A stretch of 64,000 nt of DNA. Source: Chersky-840 sp035604715. Lineage in GTDB: Bacteria; Actinomycetota; Acidimicrobiia; Acidimicrobiales; UBA8190. Each line of letters begins with the position of its first letter. Positions within the stretch are counted from its first letter, which is position 1. Of the stretch, positions 34,968 through 44,231 are shown one piece after another. The notes beneath the pieces are model-generated. The model was not told the origin of the DNA. It saw nothing but the letters and a program-made list of their open reading frames with translations, and ran no database searches. The stretch is from assembly GCA_963731665.1 (NCBI GenBank), contig CAVSWP010000008.1, forward strand, positions 868,001 to 932,000. The letters run 5' to 3'. The position numbers and the translations under genes are program-made.

Positions 34968-36188
34968 TCAGCTGGTGGGGACTTTCGGGGCTCCGAAACC
35001 CACCAGCCCGTTGCTCGACAGTGCGGCGTAGCTGACGACGGACCCGGTGGACGGGGCCTGGAGCACGACTCCCGCACCGACGTAGATGGCGACGTGCTGG
35101 ACCGAGGTAGTGCCATCGTTCCAAAAGACGAGATCCCCCGGCTGGGCTTGATCCGCGGGCACCGGAGTGACCGCGCCGTGCTGCTCCTCGGCCGTACGCG
35201 GCAAAGTGATGCCTGCTTGGCCGTACGCCCACTGCACGAGGCCCGAGCAGTCGAACCCGGCACCCGGACCTGGAAGTGGTGTCTCTCCTCCCCAGACATA
35301 GGGGACACCCACCTGTGAGCCCGCTGCCCACATGGCGAAAACGAGTGCATGCGGGAGAGATGAGGCTTCGCTTCTGTCCGCCACTAGCGCATCTCGACCT
35401 GAGGATTGGGCGGCCAGATAGGCGGGGGTGACGGGATCGTTGCCCGCGCTCAGGGCGGCCAGAGCGGCTTGTTGTGTGGATGCCGCGATCATGGCCGTCT
35501 GCCGGGCGGTGGCGATCTGGTCGAGATCAGCGGTGATCTGAGTCTCGGTCGCCTGCAGGCTCGTCTCCTCGGTGGCGAGCGAGCTCGACTCGATCTCAAA
35601 GGCGGAGATGGCCGCCGAAGTGTTCCCCAGCGCGACCTGTTCATATTCCTTTGTCGCCTCGGCGGTGCCCGGATTGAAAAGGGTGTTGGTTTCGGTCGCG
35701 GACACGTCACCCATATACGAGATGAGCGCCTCCGCTCGCAATCGGACACGAGTTCGTGCCAGATGTCGCTCAGTGAGAGCGACCTTGGCGGCCACGGTTG
35801 CCTCGTCCTGCTGCAGTGAAGTGAGCTTCTCCGTGGCGGCCTCGTAGGTCTCGGCCAATTGATCGAGCACAGCGCCGGTCTGTGTGACCTGTTGCTGCAG
35901 AGCGTCCATCTGTTGTGCCTGAGCCGGAGTGAGAGTGACGGGGACGGGGACGGGGGTCGTCGTCGTGGCGCTCACGGTGGAGTTCGCCGCACTGGCGGTG
36001 CCGGGAGGAGCCAACGTCGTGGTGGGAGTCGTGGAGGGCGGGACGGCCGGTGTCGGATCAGGGGCCGCGTCGGCACTGGCGGGGATCACGGTACCGGCCG
36101 CCATGAGGATCCCGTAAGACACCAGCGCAGCGAAGGTCAGCCTGGGGCCTATGGAGAACGAGCGCTGACGACGGGGCAAGGTCGGCAT
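34968..36188 (-). CDS. NlpC/P60 peptidoglycan endopeptidase with coiled coil
   Basis: A 406-residue exported hydrolase. Residues 1-45 include a signal peptide (LTFAALVSYGILMAAGTVI), then a Thr/Pro linker, a long coiled coil (QMDALQQQVTQTGAVLDQLA to ERHLARTRVRLRAEAL) as in RipA/PcsB-like proteins, and a C-terminal NlpC/P60 domain with C314 in GFDCSGLVQWAY and histidine in VQHVAIYVG. It should cleave stem peptides (gamma-D-Glu-mDap). It converges on the surface protein gene that ends at 34915. Confidence 0.92.
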   Translation of the reverse strand: MPTLPRRQRSFSIGPRLTFAALVSYGILMAAGTVIPASADAAPDPTPAVPPSTTPTTTLAPPGTASAANSTVSATTTTPVPVPVTLTPAQAQQMDALQQQVTQTGAVLDQLAETYEAATEKLTSLQQDEATVAAKVALTERHLARTRVRLRAEALISYMGDVSATETNTLFNPGTAEATKEYEQVALGNTSAAISAFEIESSSLATEETSLQATETQITADLDQIATARQTAMIAASTQQAALAALSAGNDPVTPAYLAAQSSGRDALVADRSEASSLPHALVFAMWAAGSQVGVPYVWGGETPLPGPGAGFDCSGLVQWAYGQAGITLPRTAEEQHGAVTPVPADQAQPGDLVFWNDGTTSVQHVAIYVGAGVVLQAPSTGSVVSYAALSSNGLVGFGAPKVPTS

Positions 36189-36270
36189 CGTAGGCGGGCA
36201 GCATCAGGTCCGCAGTCGCCCTGGTACGCCTCGCTTTGACCCCCTCACCGACCGAGGTAGGGCCGCTACC

Positions 36271-36846
36271 ATGGCTCCGGTGCGAGGGCTCTCCGTCGTA
36301 GAGACGTGGGGATCATCAGCCGAAGAGCGAGAGTCCACTTACCCCTGTGACGACCTGATCGAAGGCCCGGATCGGACCTTGTTCCGCGCCGTCGACATCG
36401 CGGCCCCGGCGACCGTCGTGTTCCGATGGCTGTGCCAGCTTCGCGTGGCGCCCTATAGCTACGACTGGGTCGACAACCTCGGCCGCCGAAGCCCTCGCCA
36501 CCTCACCCCGGGTCTCGAGCTCCTGGACGAGGTCCAGCGATTTATGACGATCTTCCGGCTCGCCGCATTCGAGGACGGCGCCTCCATCAACCTCGACTCA
36601 CAGACTTCGGTCTCCGGCCGCGTGGCGGTCACCTACCGCGTGGTGACCATTGATGGGGAACTGAGCCGTCTCGTCGTAAAGCTTACTTGCACGGCGCCAT
36701 CCGGACCCCTTCGGTCTCTGGCTCGACACCTCCTGCCTGTGGGAGATCTGGTTATGATGCGCAAGCAGCTGAACACGTTGAAGTCACTGGCTGAGCGCGA
36801 CGCCAGATTGTGGACCAGGCGGGGTCTGGTGCCCTATTCCGCATGA
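36271..36846 (+). CDS. SRPBCC-family (START/polyketide cyclase-like) protein
   Basis: Encodes 191 residues. FRAVDIAAPATVVFRWLCQL is the opening strand-helix of SRPBCC proteins; PYSYDWVDNLGRRSPRHL and RVAVTYRVVTIDG follow. The fold binds a hydrophobic ligand; function is unknown. The stop is 10 nt before the next small gene, so both may be co-transcribed with the ROK gene. Confidence 0.78.
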   Translation: MAPVRGLSVVETWGSSAEERESTYPCDDLIEGPDRTLFRAVDIAAPATVVFRWLCQLRVAPYSYDWVDNLGRRSPRHLTPGLELLDEVQRFMTIFRLAAFEDGASINLDSQTSVSGRVAVTYRVVTIDGELSRLVVKLTCTAPSGPLRSLARHLLPVGDLVMMRKQLNTLKSLAERDARLWTRRGLVPYSA

Positions 36847-36856
36847 GGGACACCAG

Positions 36857-37147
36857 TTGACCGATTACACAGTCATCTGTGTCGATCGCTCCGGCGATGA
36901 CACCGAGCACAGCCACATCTACCAAGCGTTCGTTCGGCCCACCACTGGCGGCATGGGGCGGTTGCTACCCGTCAAGGACATTCGTCGTGAGATCAAACTT
37001 GGGGTCCACCGATACTTCTCGACCGACCCCGACGGAAATGAGGTTCAGGTCAAGCGTTTCAAGTGCAGCTGTGGGCGAAAGACGCTCAGGACCAAGCCGG
37101 ACGACATCCATGACAGCAATCTCTCGGCAAAAGGGCCGTGCACGTAA
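36857..37147 (+). CDS. small protein with a CxC motif, unknown function
   Basis: A 96-residue protein from TTG 36857 (GAGGG about 7 nt upstream). It has YTVICVDRSGDDTEHSHIYQ, a basic middle, and FKCSCGRKTLRTKPDDIHD, suggesting a metal site or a redox pair. One base after its stop the ROK gene begins, so translation is likely coupled. I do not recognise a family. Confidence 0.6.
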   Translation: MTDYTVICVDRSGDDTEHSHIYQAFVRPTTGGMGRLLPVKDIRREIKLGVHRYFSTDPDGNEVQVKRFKCSCGRKTLRTKPDDIHDSNLSAKGPCT

Positions 37148-37148
37148 C

Positions 37149-38174
37149 GTGACTTCTCGCTCATGGGTCGTCGTCGGCCTCGACAACGGTGGCACCGCCA
37201 ACAGCACGACCCTGCTCGACGGGTCTGGGCAATTCTTGGTGGACAGGCTGGTCGAGAGCCCCAGTCGAGTCCGCGATGGCCCCGATGTGGCGGTGGGAGC
37301 TCTCGTCGAGGCCGTGGACCGGGTGCTCCACCTCACGGGCGTGGAGAAGGAGTCGGTACGTGCCGTGGGTCTCGGGACACCGGGGCCGGCGAGTGCGGAT
37401 GGTGTGATCTCGTCGAGGGGCTCCACAAACTTCTCCCACGAAGCTTGGCACGGCTTCGAGATTCGCGCCGTGCTCGAGCGCCGCCTCGGTGTTCCGGTCA
37501 TCTACAACAACGACGGCAATGCCGCCGCCCTGTGGGCCCATCATGAGCACTTCGGGCGTGATGCCACGCTGCACTCGTCGGTCTCGGCGATCGTCGGCAC
37601 GGGCCTGGGAGGTGGCGTGATAGAGGCCGGCCGTGTCATTCGCGGCGCCGCGGGGATGGCGGGAGAGCTCGGTCACGTCCACATACCGATGCACGGACTG
37701 CTCGCTGAGGGCCAGCCAGTCCCGGAATGCAAGTGTGGCTTCGTCGCCGACGCCGAGAGCGTCGCCTCGCTGACAGGCATCGAAAGGAACCTGCTGCCTT
37801 ACTGGTTGACGCGCTTTCCCCACCACGAGCTCACCAGAGCGGGGTCGATGGCCGAGGCCGCCAAGCTCGTCCGTGGTTTGGGAGAAGCTGAAGATCCGAT
37901 GGCGCTCGAGATCTTCGATCAACAGGCGATGGCACTGGGGAGACTCTTCACGATCGCCAGCAACTTCATCGATCCGAGCGCCTACTTCGTCGGCGGGGGG
38001 CTCGTCGAGGCTTCGCCGAAATTCCGCGAGTGGTTCCTGGCACGGGTCCGTGAAAACACGGAACTACGGGAGGAGCAACTTGCCGTTTCGACGTTTGCTC
38101 TCATCTCGGATCTGGATATGGCAGGCGCCCGCGGAGCCGCGCTGGCTGCTCTTGACTCACTCGAGGCTCGCTGA
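37149..38174 (+). CDS. ROK family sugar kinase/glucokinase-like
   Basis: A 341-residue ROK protein. VVVGLDNGGTANSTTLLDG is the N-terminal phosphate loop; YNNDGNAAALWAHHEHFG, then IVGTGLGGGVIEAG and GAAGMAGELGHVHIP form the ROK signature with the catalytic Asp. The usual zinc motif CxCGxxGCxE is reduced to ECKCGFVADAES, so zinc binding may be weak or absent. It probably phosphorylates a hexose. GTG 37149 starts 1 nt after the upstream stop. Confidence 0.85.
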   Translation: MTSRSWVVVGLDNGGTANSTTLLDGSGQFLVDRLVESPSRVRDGPDVAVGALVEAVDRVLHLTGVEKESVRAVGLGTPGPASADGVISSRGSTNFSHEAWHGFEIRAVLERRLGVPVIYNNDGNAAALWAHHEHFGRDATLHSSVSAIVGTGLGGGVIEAGRVIRGAAGMAGELGHVHIPMHGLLAEGQPVPECKCGFVADAESVASLTGIERNLLPYWLTRFPHHELTRAGSMAEAAKLVRGLGEAEDPMALEIFDQQAMALGRLFTIASNFIDPSAYFVGGGLVEASPKFREWFLARVRENTELREEQLAVSTFALISDLDMAGARGAALAALDSLEAR

Positions 38175-38212
38175 CCGTTGGTGTTGAGTAGCTGCCCCAG
38201 CATGGGCGCGAT

Positions 38213-39907
38213 TCATGGCGCCGGCTTCCTGGCGGAACGGGAGAGCGCAACCTGGGAAATGGGGGAGAATCCGACTGACGACACGGTTATGGGGTGGTTC
38301 CAAACGAGGACCCGGTAGGTACCGACGATGTAGGTACGGGCGATGGGTCCGAACGTTGCCGATGCAGTGGCTGACTCGACGCCACCCCAGGGTCGGGCGG
38401 TGTCGAACACCAGAAATGCGAAAGGCTGGTCCACATACCAGCTCGACGTCGACTGCCTCTGGTAACGAACCACCTTGCCCTGGGGAGTGGTGATCACCGG
38501 GCGGACTGTCACCGAGCCTTGGGTTGCGACCGTGGTGATGGACGCGCTCCAGTAGTCGCCGATCCCGTGGTGAAGGTGATGGGCAGCGAGGAACTGCCCA
38601 AGCTGCGTAAAAGTCCGACTTGGCGCCAGAGCCGCCACGTTGAGTCCGACCCCTGACGCAAAAGCGGCCGTAGCCAAGACACCGACCACCGCCCCGACGC
38701 GAAGTGGTCGTGGCGACTTCACGGCAGTGGCAAGCCGACCAAGCAACCTCCCGGCCAGGATGGCCCCGAAGATGACAGCAGCGGTGAGATAACGCCTGAA
38801 GTCGGGGTCGTCGCTGGAAGTGAGGACGACGAACACCACAAGATCGGCGAAGAATGCCGTGACCAGAAGGTCATCCAGGCGCCACGCTCCGGAGGACGTG
38901 TCTGATGACTGGCTCCCGCGAACCGCCCCGCTCACCAGGCCTACGGCAGCCACCGCGACGCCCGCCAGGACGGCGAGCAAACCAAGGACGTGCGCGGCTT
39001 GGAGCGGGGCCGGTACCCCGCCATTCGTCAGACCACCGGTGCCGACACCCAGCATGCTGGCTCCCCAGGTGGCAACGCGCCTGAGGTTTGTCAACATCTC
39101 AGACGCCGAGGCCGTCGGATGGCTCGTAGCAACCGCAAAGGTCCCCAGGACCCTGGCAAGCTGGCGAAGGGCCCCAGCGGCGATCAAGCCGGCGCCCGCA
39201 GCGCTCACATTGGGTAGCCCGGATCGCCAGCTCCGTGTACGAAGCATGGCGACCACGCCGGCGGCGCAGGCAGGAGCAACACCGAGTGCGACCATCTGGA
39301 GGTCTCCGAGAGTCCCCAAGGCGAAGAATCCGACCGCGACAACCCAACCCCATCGCAGTCGCCCAGACCGCAGCCCGGCAAAGGCGATCAAACACCACAA
39401 CGTGGTGCCGACATGGAGTGGACCCTGAAGGAGGAAGATCGACAAGACATGACACGGGAACCCGAGCAACACCACGACAGTCGCGGCGGCGACGACGCCG
39501 GCAACTCGCTTTCCACCATCTCGTGCCAGCCACGCCCCCACGACGATGACCGCTGCAGCGACAAGGGCCGGGACGAAGTTGAGTAGCGGTTCCCGTAACC
39601 CCGTGACGAAGCCGACGAGCATGTAGAAGAGCGCGTCGATCGTCCAGAACGAGTCGCTGGAAAGCGCCCAACCATGGAGCAGAACGTTGCCGTGCGTCAT
39701 CGACTGCCCCTCCAGGACCACAGTGGCGCCATCGGAGTTACCGGCGACGTTGTGGAGGGACACGGCATAGAGGAGGGCGACCACTGCACCGAACACCGAG
39801 AGACCGGCCGCCGAAACAAGAACACGGACTACACGACCCTTCGTCCGTTGGCCGTTGCACAGGACCTGTCGTCGAAGCGACGAATCCCTGATCTCGATCG
39901 CCGTCAC
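38213..39907 (-). CDS. polytopic membrane protein, possibly GT-C-like
   Basis: A 564-residue protein with an N-terminal basic segment and about 11-12 hydrophobic helices (LVSAAGLSVFGAVVALLYAV first), followed by an external C-terminal domain of about 150 residues without helices. An Asp-rich loop after TM1 (GNSDGATVVLEGQSM) and the large post-TM domain resemble GT-C-type glycosyltransferases, but no motif is decisive. It is divergent from another large membrane gene (40211) across 303 nt. Confidence 0.6.
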   Translation of the reverse strand: MTAIEIRDSSLRRQVLCNGQRTKGRVVRVLVSAAGLSVFGAVVALLYAVSLHNVAGNSDGATVVLEGQSMTHGNVLLHGWALSSDSFWTIDALFYMLVGFVTGLREPLLNFVPALVAAAVIVVGAWLARDGGKRVAGVVAAATVVVLLGFPCHVLSIFLLQGPLHVGTTLWCLIAFAGLRSGRLRWGWVVAVGFFALGTLGDLQMVALGVAPACAAGVVAMLRTRSWRSGLPNVSAAGAGLIAAGALRQLARVLGTFAVATSHPTASASEMLTNLRRVATWGASMLGVGTGGLTNGGVPAPLQAAHVLGLLAVLAGVAVAAVGLVSGAVRGSQSSDTSSGAWRLDDLLVTAFFADLVVFVVLTSSDDPDFRRYLTAAVIFGAILAGRLLGRLATAVKSPRPLRVGAVVGVLATAAFASGVGLNVAALAPSRTFTQLGQFLAAHHLHHGIGDYWSASITTVATQGSVTVRPVITTPQGKVVRYQRQSTSSWYVDQPFAFLVFDTARPWGGVESATASATFGPIARTYIVGTYRVLVWNHPITVSSVGFSPISQVALSRSARKPAP

Positions 39908-40210
39908 GTCACGGATGCACTTGGGCGCCCATCAGGCGCGCTGGAACGACGCGTCACGAGTGCCACGGTAGCGACTGCTTCACAGGGTCGCCCTTTCGCA
40001 CCGATCCGAGCCAGGAGATGGGTGGTTTGACTCCGTGTGGCCGCCGCCGGCGATCGCTATCTCGGGCTGGCGACCGCCTCAGACCTCCCTGTCTTGGCCC
40101 GAACGTCGTGGATGATCACTCCGTCTCGCCGGTGTAGGACGGTTTTTGCGGTGGTCCCCACCAACCTCGGGAGGTGTGCCTCTCCGCCCAGGGATCGGCA
40201 TACTAAGCGG
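39908..40210. other. divergent spacer between two membrane protein genes
   Basis: 303 nt. TACTAA at 40201-40206 is a possible -10-like element very close to the GTG at 40211, which would suggest a leaderless transcript. Nothing else was recognised. Confidence 0.4.
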
Positions 40211-41980
40211 GTGCTAACCACCCGGGAGGGCGCCTCCGAGGACCATCTCCCCAGCCTGGACGTCGCCACTTCGCCCTCTCCCACACCCGACCCTCGGAAC
40301 CTCTACATGGCCGAGCGCGGCGGTTGGAGTTTGGTGTGGCTGGCAGTGCTCACCGGGGGGATCAACGTATGGGGATTCTGGTGGTCGTCACCCTTTATCG
40401 GCGCCCTGGCCCCCCTGATGATCGTCAGCGGCCTCATCGGGACGGCGGCGTGCTGGTTGACCGCCAGTCCACGGTCCCGTCTATTCCAACGTTTGGCCTT
40501 GTTTGCCGTGTTGGTCACGGTGGTATTTCCGCAAGCGATCGAGATCCACACCCGCAAGTTCTATACAACGGACTCGGCCGCCTTCGACCACGTGGCGGCG
40601 CGGGCATTGCTGCACGGCTCTGATCCCTATGCAATCTCTATGTCACCTGCCGCCCACCTGCTGAAGGTGCCCGCTCTTTTTTGGACATACACCGTCAATG
40701 GCGGCCACGTTTCTCAGTTTTCGTATCCCGCGGGATCGTTCCTGTTCGACGTCCCCGCCATGGCGCTTGGTCTTCATCACGCCGTTGTCGACTGGATGGA
40801 CTTGCTGGCCTGGCTCGTGTCCGGCGTTCTTCTCTTTGCTCTGCTGCCGGCGTCGCTCCGCTGGTTGAGTGCACTTGTTGTCCTGACGCCGGCCCTGTTG
40901 GGGTCTTTCAGCTCGGGTGAAACTGATGCCATGTTCGTGCCGTTTCTCATCCTGGCCGTCTGGCGGTGGGACCGGTTTGGCCAGGACCGTCAGGCCGGAC
41001 TGGCCCGCTGGGTCGGCCCGATAGCCCTTGGACTGGCGTGCACCATCAAACAGACCCCGTGGTTTTGCTTGCCGTTTTTGGTTATCGGTGTCTTCCTCGA
41101 ATCTCGACGTGCCGGTAGGCCGGCCACTCACGTCGCCCTGCGCTACTTGCTTACGGTGGTTGCCGTGTTCGGCGCGGTGAATCTCCCCTTCGTGATATGG
41201 CAACCCGGAGCGTGGCTCCACGGCACCGTTATCCCTGTTTTCGGCGGGCTGGTCGCTGATGGTCAGGGACTGGTCAGCTTGGCTACCCACGGGGTTACCG
41301 GTGGGGTCGACCTGATCATGCTCAGCGTGGCTGGCGGCCTGGCCCTGGTGACGGTCGTGACCGCGTTCGCGCTCTGGTACCCGCATCTGAAACGTATCTG
41401 GCTCTTGTTGGTGCCCATCCCTCTGTTCTTCACTCCGCGAAGCCTGTCCAGCTATCTGATAGATCTCTTCCCGGCGGCCGTCGTGGCGGCCCTCAGCGTT
41501 CACAGCGCCTCCCAGGGCTCGCCGGCGCCGCCCGGCGGGCGGCAACGGGTCAGAGTGTTACCTGTCCTGACGGTCGCCATACCCGCCTTGGGGGTGGGGG
41601 TGGCGTCCGTCTTGGCCTTTGTCGCACCCCCATTGCAGCTCATTGTGCGCAGTGTGGCACTGTCCCATGGAGACAGAGTGGTGGACGCCGTCACCGTGTC
41701 AGTAGAGAATCGGACCGGTTCTGCGGTCACGCCTCACTTCATGGTCAACACGGGTGACAATCCCCACGGGTTCTGGCTCCCTGCCGATCATGGACGTGTC
41801 GTCTTGCGCGCCCGAGAATCGGACACCTTGACCCTGTACCCGCCGGTCCTCACTGTCGCGCCCCAGAAGGGTGCCCGGTGGCTGGTGGAGGCCTACACCG
41901 GAGATCCCTCCTGGTTGAGCACCTCGTCACTGCAGACGTTTACGGGAACGATGTCCGCCTCGGTGGTCTCTCGAAAATAG
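40211..41980 (+). CDS. polytopic membrane protein, GT-C/mannosyltransferase-like
   Basis: A 589-residue protein with about 11-12 helices. An early loop RKFYTTDSAAFDHVAARALL has the Asp and aromatic residues of GT-C catalytic loops; LLHGSDPYAISMSP also fits DUF2029-type mannosyltransferases. The final 180 residues form an exported beta-rich domain (VSVENRTGSAVTPHFMVNTG). Start may be GTG 40211 or ATG 40307. The divergent gene at 38213 has a similar layout, suggesting related glycan or lipid-linked sugar work; this is inferred. Confidence 0.62.
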   Translation: MLTTREGASEDHLPSLDVATSPSPTPDPRNLYMAERGGWSLVWLAVLTGGINVWGFWWSSPFIGALAPLMIVSGLIGTAACWLTASPRSRLFQRLALFAVLVTVVFPQAIEIHTRKFYTTDSAAFDHVAARALLHGSDPYAISMSPAAHLLKVPALFWTYTVNGGHVSQFSYPAGSFLFDVPAMALGLHHAVVDWMDLLAWLVSGVLLFALLPASLRWLSALVVLTPALLGSFSSGETDAMFVPFLILAVWRWDRFGQDRQAGLARWVGPIALGLACTIKQTPWFCLPFLVIGVFLESRRAGRPATHVALRYLLTVVAVFGAVNLPFVIWQPGAWLHGTVIPVFGGLVADGQGLVSLATHGVTGGVDLIMLSVAGGLALVTVVTAFALWYPHLKRIWLLLVPIPLFFTPRSLSSYLIDLFPAAVVAALSVHSASQGSPAPPGGRQRVRVLPVLTVAIPALGVGVASVLAFVAPPLQLIVRSVALSHGDRVVDAVTVSVENRTGSAVTPHFMVNTGDNPHGFWLPADHGRVVLRARESDTLTLYPPVLTVAPQKGARWLVEAYTGDPSWLSTSSLQTFTGTMSASVVSRK

Positions 41981-42289
41981 TTCTGCAGTCCTCCCCCGCG
42001 GCCTACGGATCCCATGAATATGGGGGTCTGACGGCGGGTGTTCCTGGCGGGCACCAGCCCGCTTCGAGCGTTCACTGGCGTTGGCGAGTACAGGTGGACC
42101 GGGTAGTGACCCGCGGTCAGGACCGAGCCGCACTCGTCCATCAGATCAGTAGGCATGGCCACCGAGGGGACGCCGTCGGCGTGGTCCGCGACTCCGGATC
42201 CGCCGACGCATATCATTCGAACCCGAGAGCCACCCCGACCCTGGAACCCCGGCCGCTGCGGTTTCTCCTCTAGTAGAGAGGAGGCCCCT
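41981..42289. other. intergenic region before small Cys-containing ORF
   Basis: 309 nt without a conserved gene. Its 3' end includes a hairpin that covers the ribosome site of the next gene (see entry at 42265). Confidence 0.5.
42265..42284 (+). promoter_or_regulatory. hairpin covering a ribosome binding site
   Basis: CTCCTC (42265-42270) pairs with GAGGAG (42278-42283) over a 7-nt loop TAGTAGA. GAGGAGG (42278-42284) is the ribosome site for ATG 42290, so the stem would hide it. It could be a thermosensor-like or simple attenuating fold. Confidence 0.4.
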
Positions 42290-42457
42290 ATGGCGGACCA
42301 CCCGCTCGATTTCGACATCGAGCCCGTACTGCCTGAGCATTTCGTCGGTCCCCGCTGCGAAAACGCCACCTGCATGCTCACCACCTATCACCGAGGGGAC
42401 TGCGTCACCCTCGACGACGTCTCGAACTCCGGGAGACACCACCTGAGGGCCGGTTAA
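42290..42457 (+). CDS. small protein, 55 residues, two cysteines
   Basis: Begins MADHPLDFDIEPVLPEHFVG behind a strong GAGGAGG. It contains CENATCMLTTYHRGDCV, three cysteines in a compact region, which may be a metal site. I do not recognise it; the good ribosome site and acidic start make it likely real. Confidence 0.5.
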   Translation: MADHPLDFDIEPVLPEHFVGPRCENATCMLTTYHRGDCVTLDDVSNSGRHHLRAG

Positions 42458-42650
42458 CGGTCACACCACCGACCCAACTCGTCGGGCTTGGGTGCCGCAT
42501 CATGCCCTGGGAGTCGGCCGGCCCATGGACACCGGGGTCGCGTCCGAGCGAGCTCGAACTCCTGGTCCGGGCCCTACAGCCGCTTCCGGCACCTGCCGAT
42601 ACCCATGCCCGGGAAAAACAGCGAGGCATGACAGGGGGCCCTGGCGAACC

Positions 42651-42899
42651 ATGGAGGACTTCACAGAAGCAGACAAACGTGTCCTCGTCGCCGGCCTGGT
42701 CGGCGGTAAAGAGAGAGATGTTGTGTGGTCAAAGTTCCCCGAGGCCATCGAGCGCCTGGGCGATTGCGGTCTGGTCCGCATCGGTCAGGAGCTGTTGGGC
42801 AACGGCACCATCTCCTCGTTTCCTCTGTGCCTCAGCCCGGCCGGTGTCACGGAGGCGAAAAGGGTTCAGGAGCTCGAGCAGCTCGTTTCCGGCCAGTAG
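42651..42899 (+). CDS. small acidic protein, unknown function
   Basis: An 82-residue protein from ATG 42651: MEDFTEADKRVLVAGLVGG, then RLGDCGLVRIGQELL and FPLCLSPAGVTEAKRVQELE, a helical profile. No strong ribosome site or family was recognised. It ends 49 nt before the convergent binding-protein gene. Confidence 0.45.
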   Translation: MEDFTEADKRVLVAGLVGGKERDVVWSKFPEAIERLGDCGLVRIGQELLGNGTISSFPLCLSPAGVTEAKRVQELEQLVSGQ

Positions 42900-42947
42900 T
42901 GCGGCCGCTCGTATTCCTCAGGTGGAGTCCTTCGTGTGCTCTGTCAA

Positions 42948-44231
42948 TCAGGCTCCCGGAGTGCCGGGTAATGGCGAAACTGGGGTGATGCTTCCCTGAT
43001 CGAAGCATGTGAAGACCTGGTTCGTACCGGCTTGGACAATCGGAACGAACTGACCGTTCATGACGCGGACGGCTGCATGACAGTAGGGCGGTAACGCCTT
43101 TGTATGCCCCGTCGTCCAGTTCACGGGGGCAGTAAGCCCGTTCCCCGTGAACGCCGTCTCGGCATTGATGGCTGCCACCAGTTTCTTCTGCGTCAAGTCT
43201 CTTCCCACTGCCTTCAGGCCGGTCACGAACAGGTCGGCGGAGATCCAGCCGTCCAGGGCCACCTCGTCATAGGTGGACGACGGTTGGTACTTCTGCATCT
43301 CGCGGATATAGCTCTCCATCCCCGGGTAGACACCGGGGAACGCGAGAGCCGCCTCAAAAGGCACGTGTTCGAGTCCGAAGTACACGTTCTTCATGATCGA
43401 CGCATATTGCTGCAGTGTGGTCCGGTCATAGCCGTTCAACCACACCTGGTTTATGGTCAGGCCATTCTGGCTGATGGCACGGGCGAACGACACATTCCCG
43501 TTGAGGTCGAGACACGAGAACAGCATGTCCACGTTCTTCGCCTTCATCTGCAGCACATCAGCACTGGGGTCGGCTCCGTACACAAGACTCAGGTCGCTAA
43601 ACGTGACGTTGAGCCCGAAGGCGCGCATGCCCGTCACGGCAGCCTGACATGCGGCCGCCGACTGCGGTACGCCGTAGGCGACGACGGCGATCGACGTGGC
43701 CCCCAACTGACGAGCGGTGTAGGCATCCGCCGGCGCGCCGGTAGCGAAGTCGAGGATCGATCCGTAGGTGCCGAACAACGTGGGCTTGTTGGCCCAATCC
43801 GTCGACACGACATAGCCGAACGTTGGCGTCCCCTGCTGGGCCAGATAGCTCGCTCCGCCGAAGAAAGGTGTCCCCACCCCCACCACGGCAAACACGTGGT
43901 CCTGGTTCACCAGCGTCTGGGCGACGGAGAGGTCGACCGTCGGGCTCCCCTGATCGTCTTCTTCATAGGCGAGCTTGAGCTTTCGACCCGCCACACCTCC
44001 TTCGGCATTGATCATCGAGAAGTACGCCTCGACGCCGTTCACGATCGGGGCGAAGTCCGACGACAGGGGCCCTGTGACGTTGGCGATGCTGCCGACGTCG
44101 ATCTGAGAGGACGTGACCCCGGGAGCGCCCCCACCGGAACTGTTCTTGGTCACGGAATTCGAGCACCCGGCCACTCCCACAGCCAGAGCCGTGACCGCCC
44201 CGACCATGACCCTGAGCCGATGGCGCATCAT
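42948..44231 (-). CDS. branched-chain amino acid-type ABC substrate-binding lipoprotein (LivK-like)
   Basis: A 427-residue periplasmic-binding-fold type I protein. The lipobox GVAGC puts the lipidated cysteine at about C23. The mature part shows IDVGSIANVTGPLSSDFAPI and AVVGVGTPFFGGASYLAQQG, the LivJ/LivK pattern for amino acids, amides or urea. ATG 44231 or 44228 lies after GAGGGGAGG. No permease or ATPase subunit is nearby, so it may serve a transporter encoded elsewhere or act in sensing. Confidence 0.88.
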   Translation of the reverse strand: MMRHRLRVMVGAVTALAVGVAGCSNSVTKNSSGGGAPGVTSSQIDVGSIANVTGPLSSDFAPIVNGVEAYFSMINAEGGVAGRKLKLAYEEDDQGSPTVDLSVAQTLVNQDHVFAVVGVGTPFFGGASYLAQQGTPTFGYVVSTDWANKPTLFGTYGSILDFATGAPADAYTARQLGATSIAVVAYGVPQSAAACQAAVTGMRAFGLNVTFSDLSLVYGADPSADVLQMKAKNVDMLFSCLDLNGNVSFARAISQNGLTINQVWLNGYDRTTLQQYASIMKNVYFGLEHVPFEAALAFPGVYPGMESYIREMQKYQPSSTYDEVALDGWISADLFVTGLKAVGRDLTQKKLVAAINAETAFTGNGLTAPVNWTTGHTKALPPYCHAAVRVMNGQFVPIVQAGTNQVFTCFDQGSITPVSPLPGTPGA

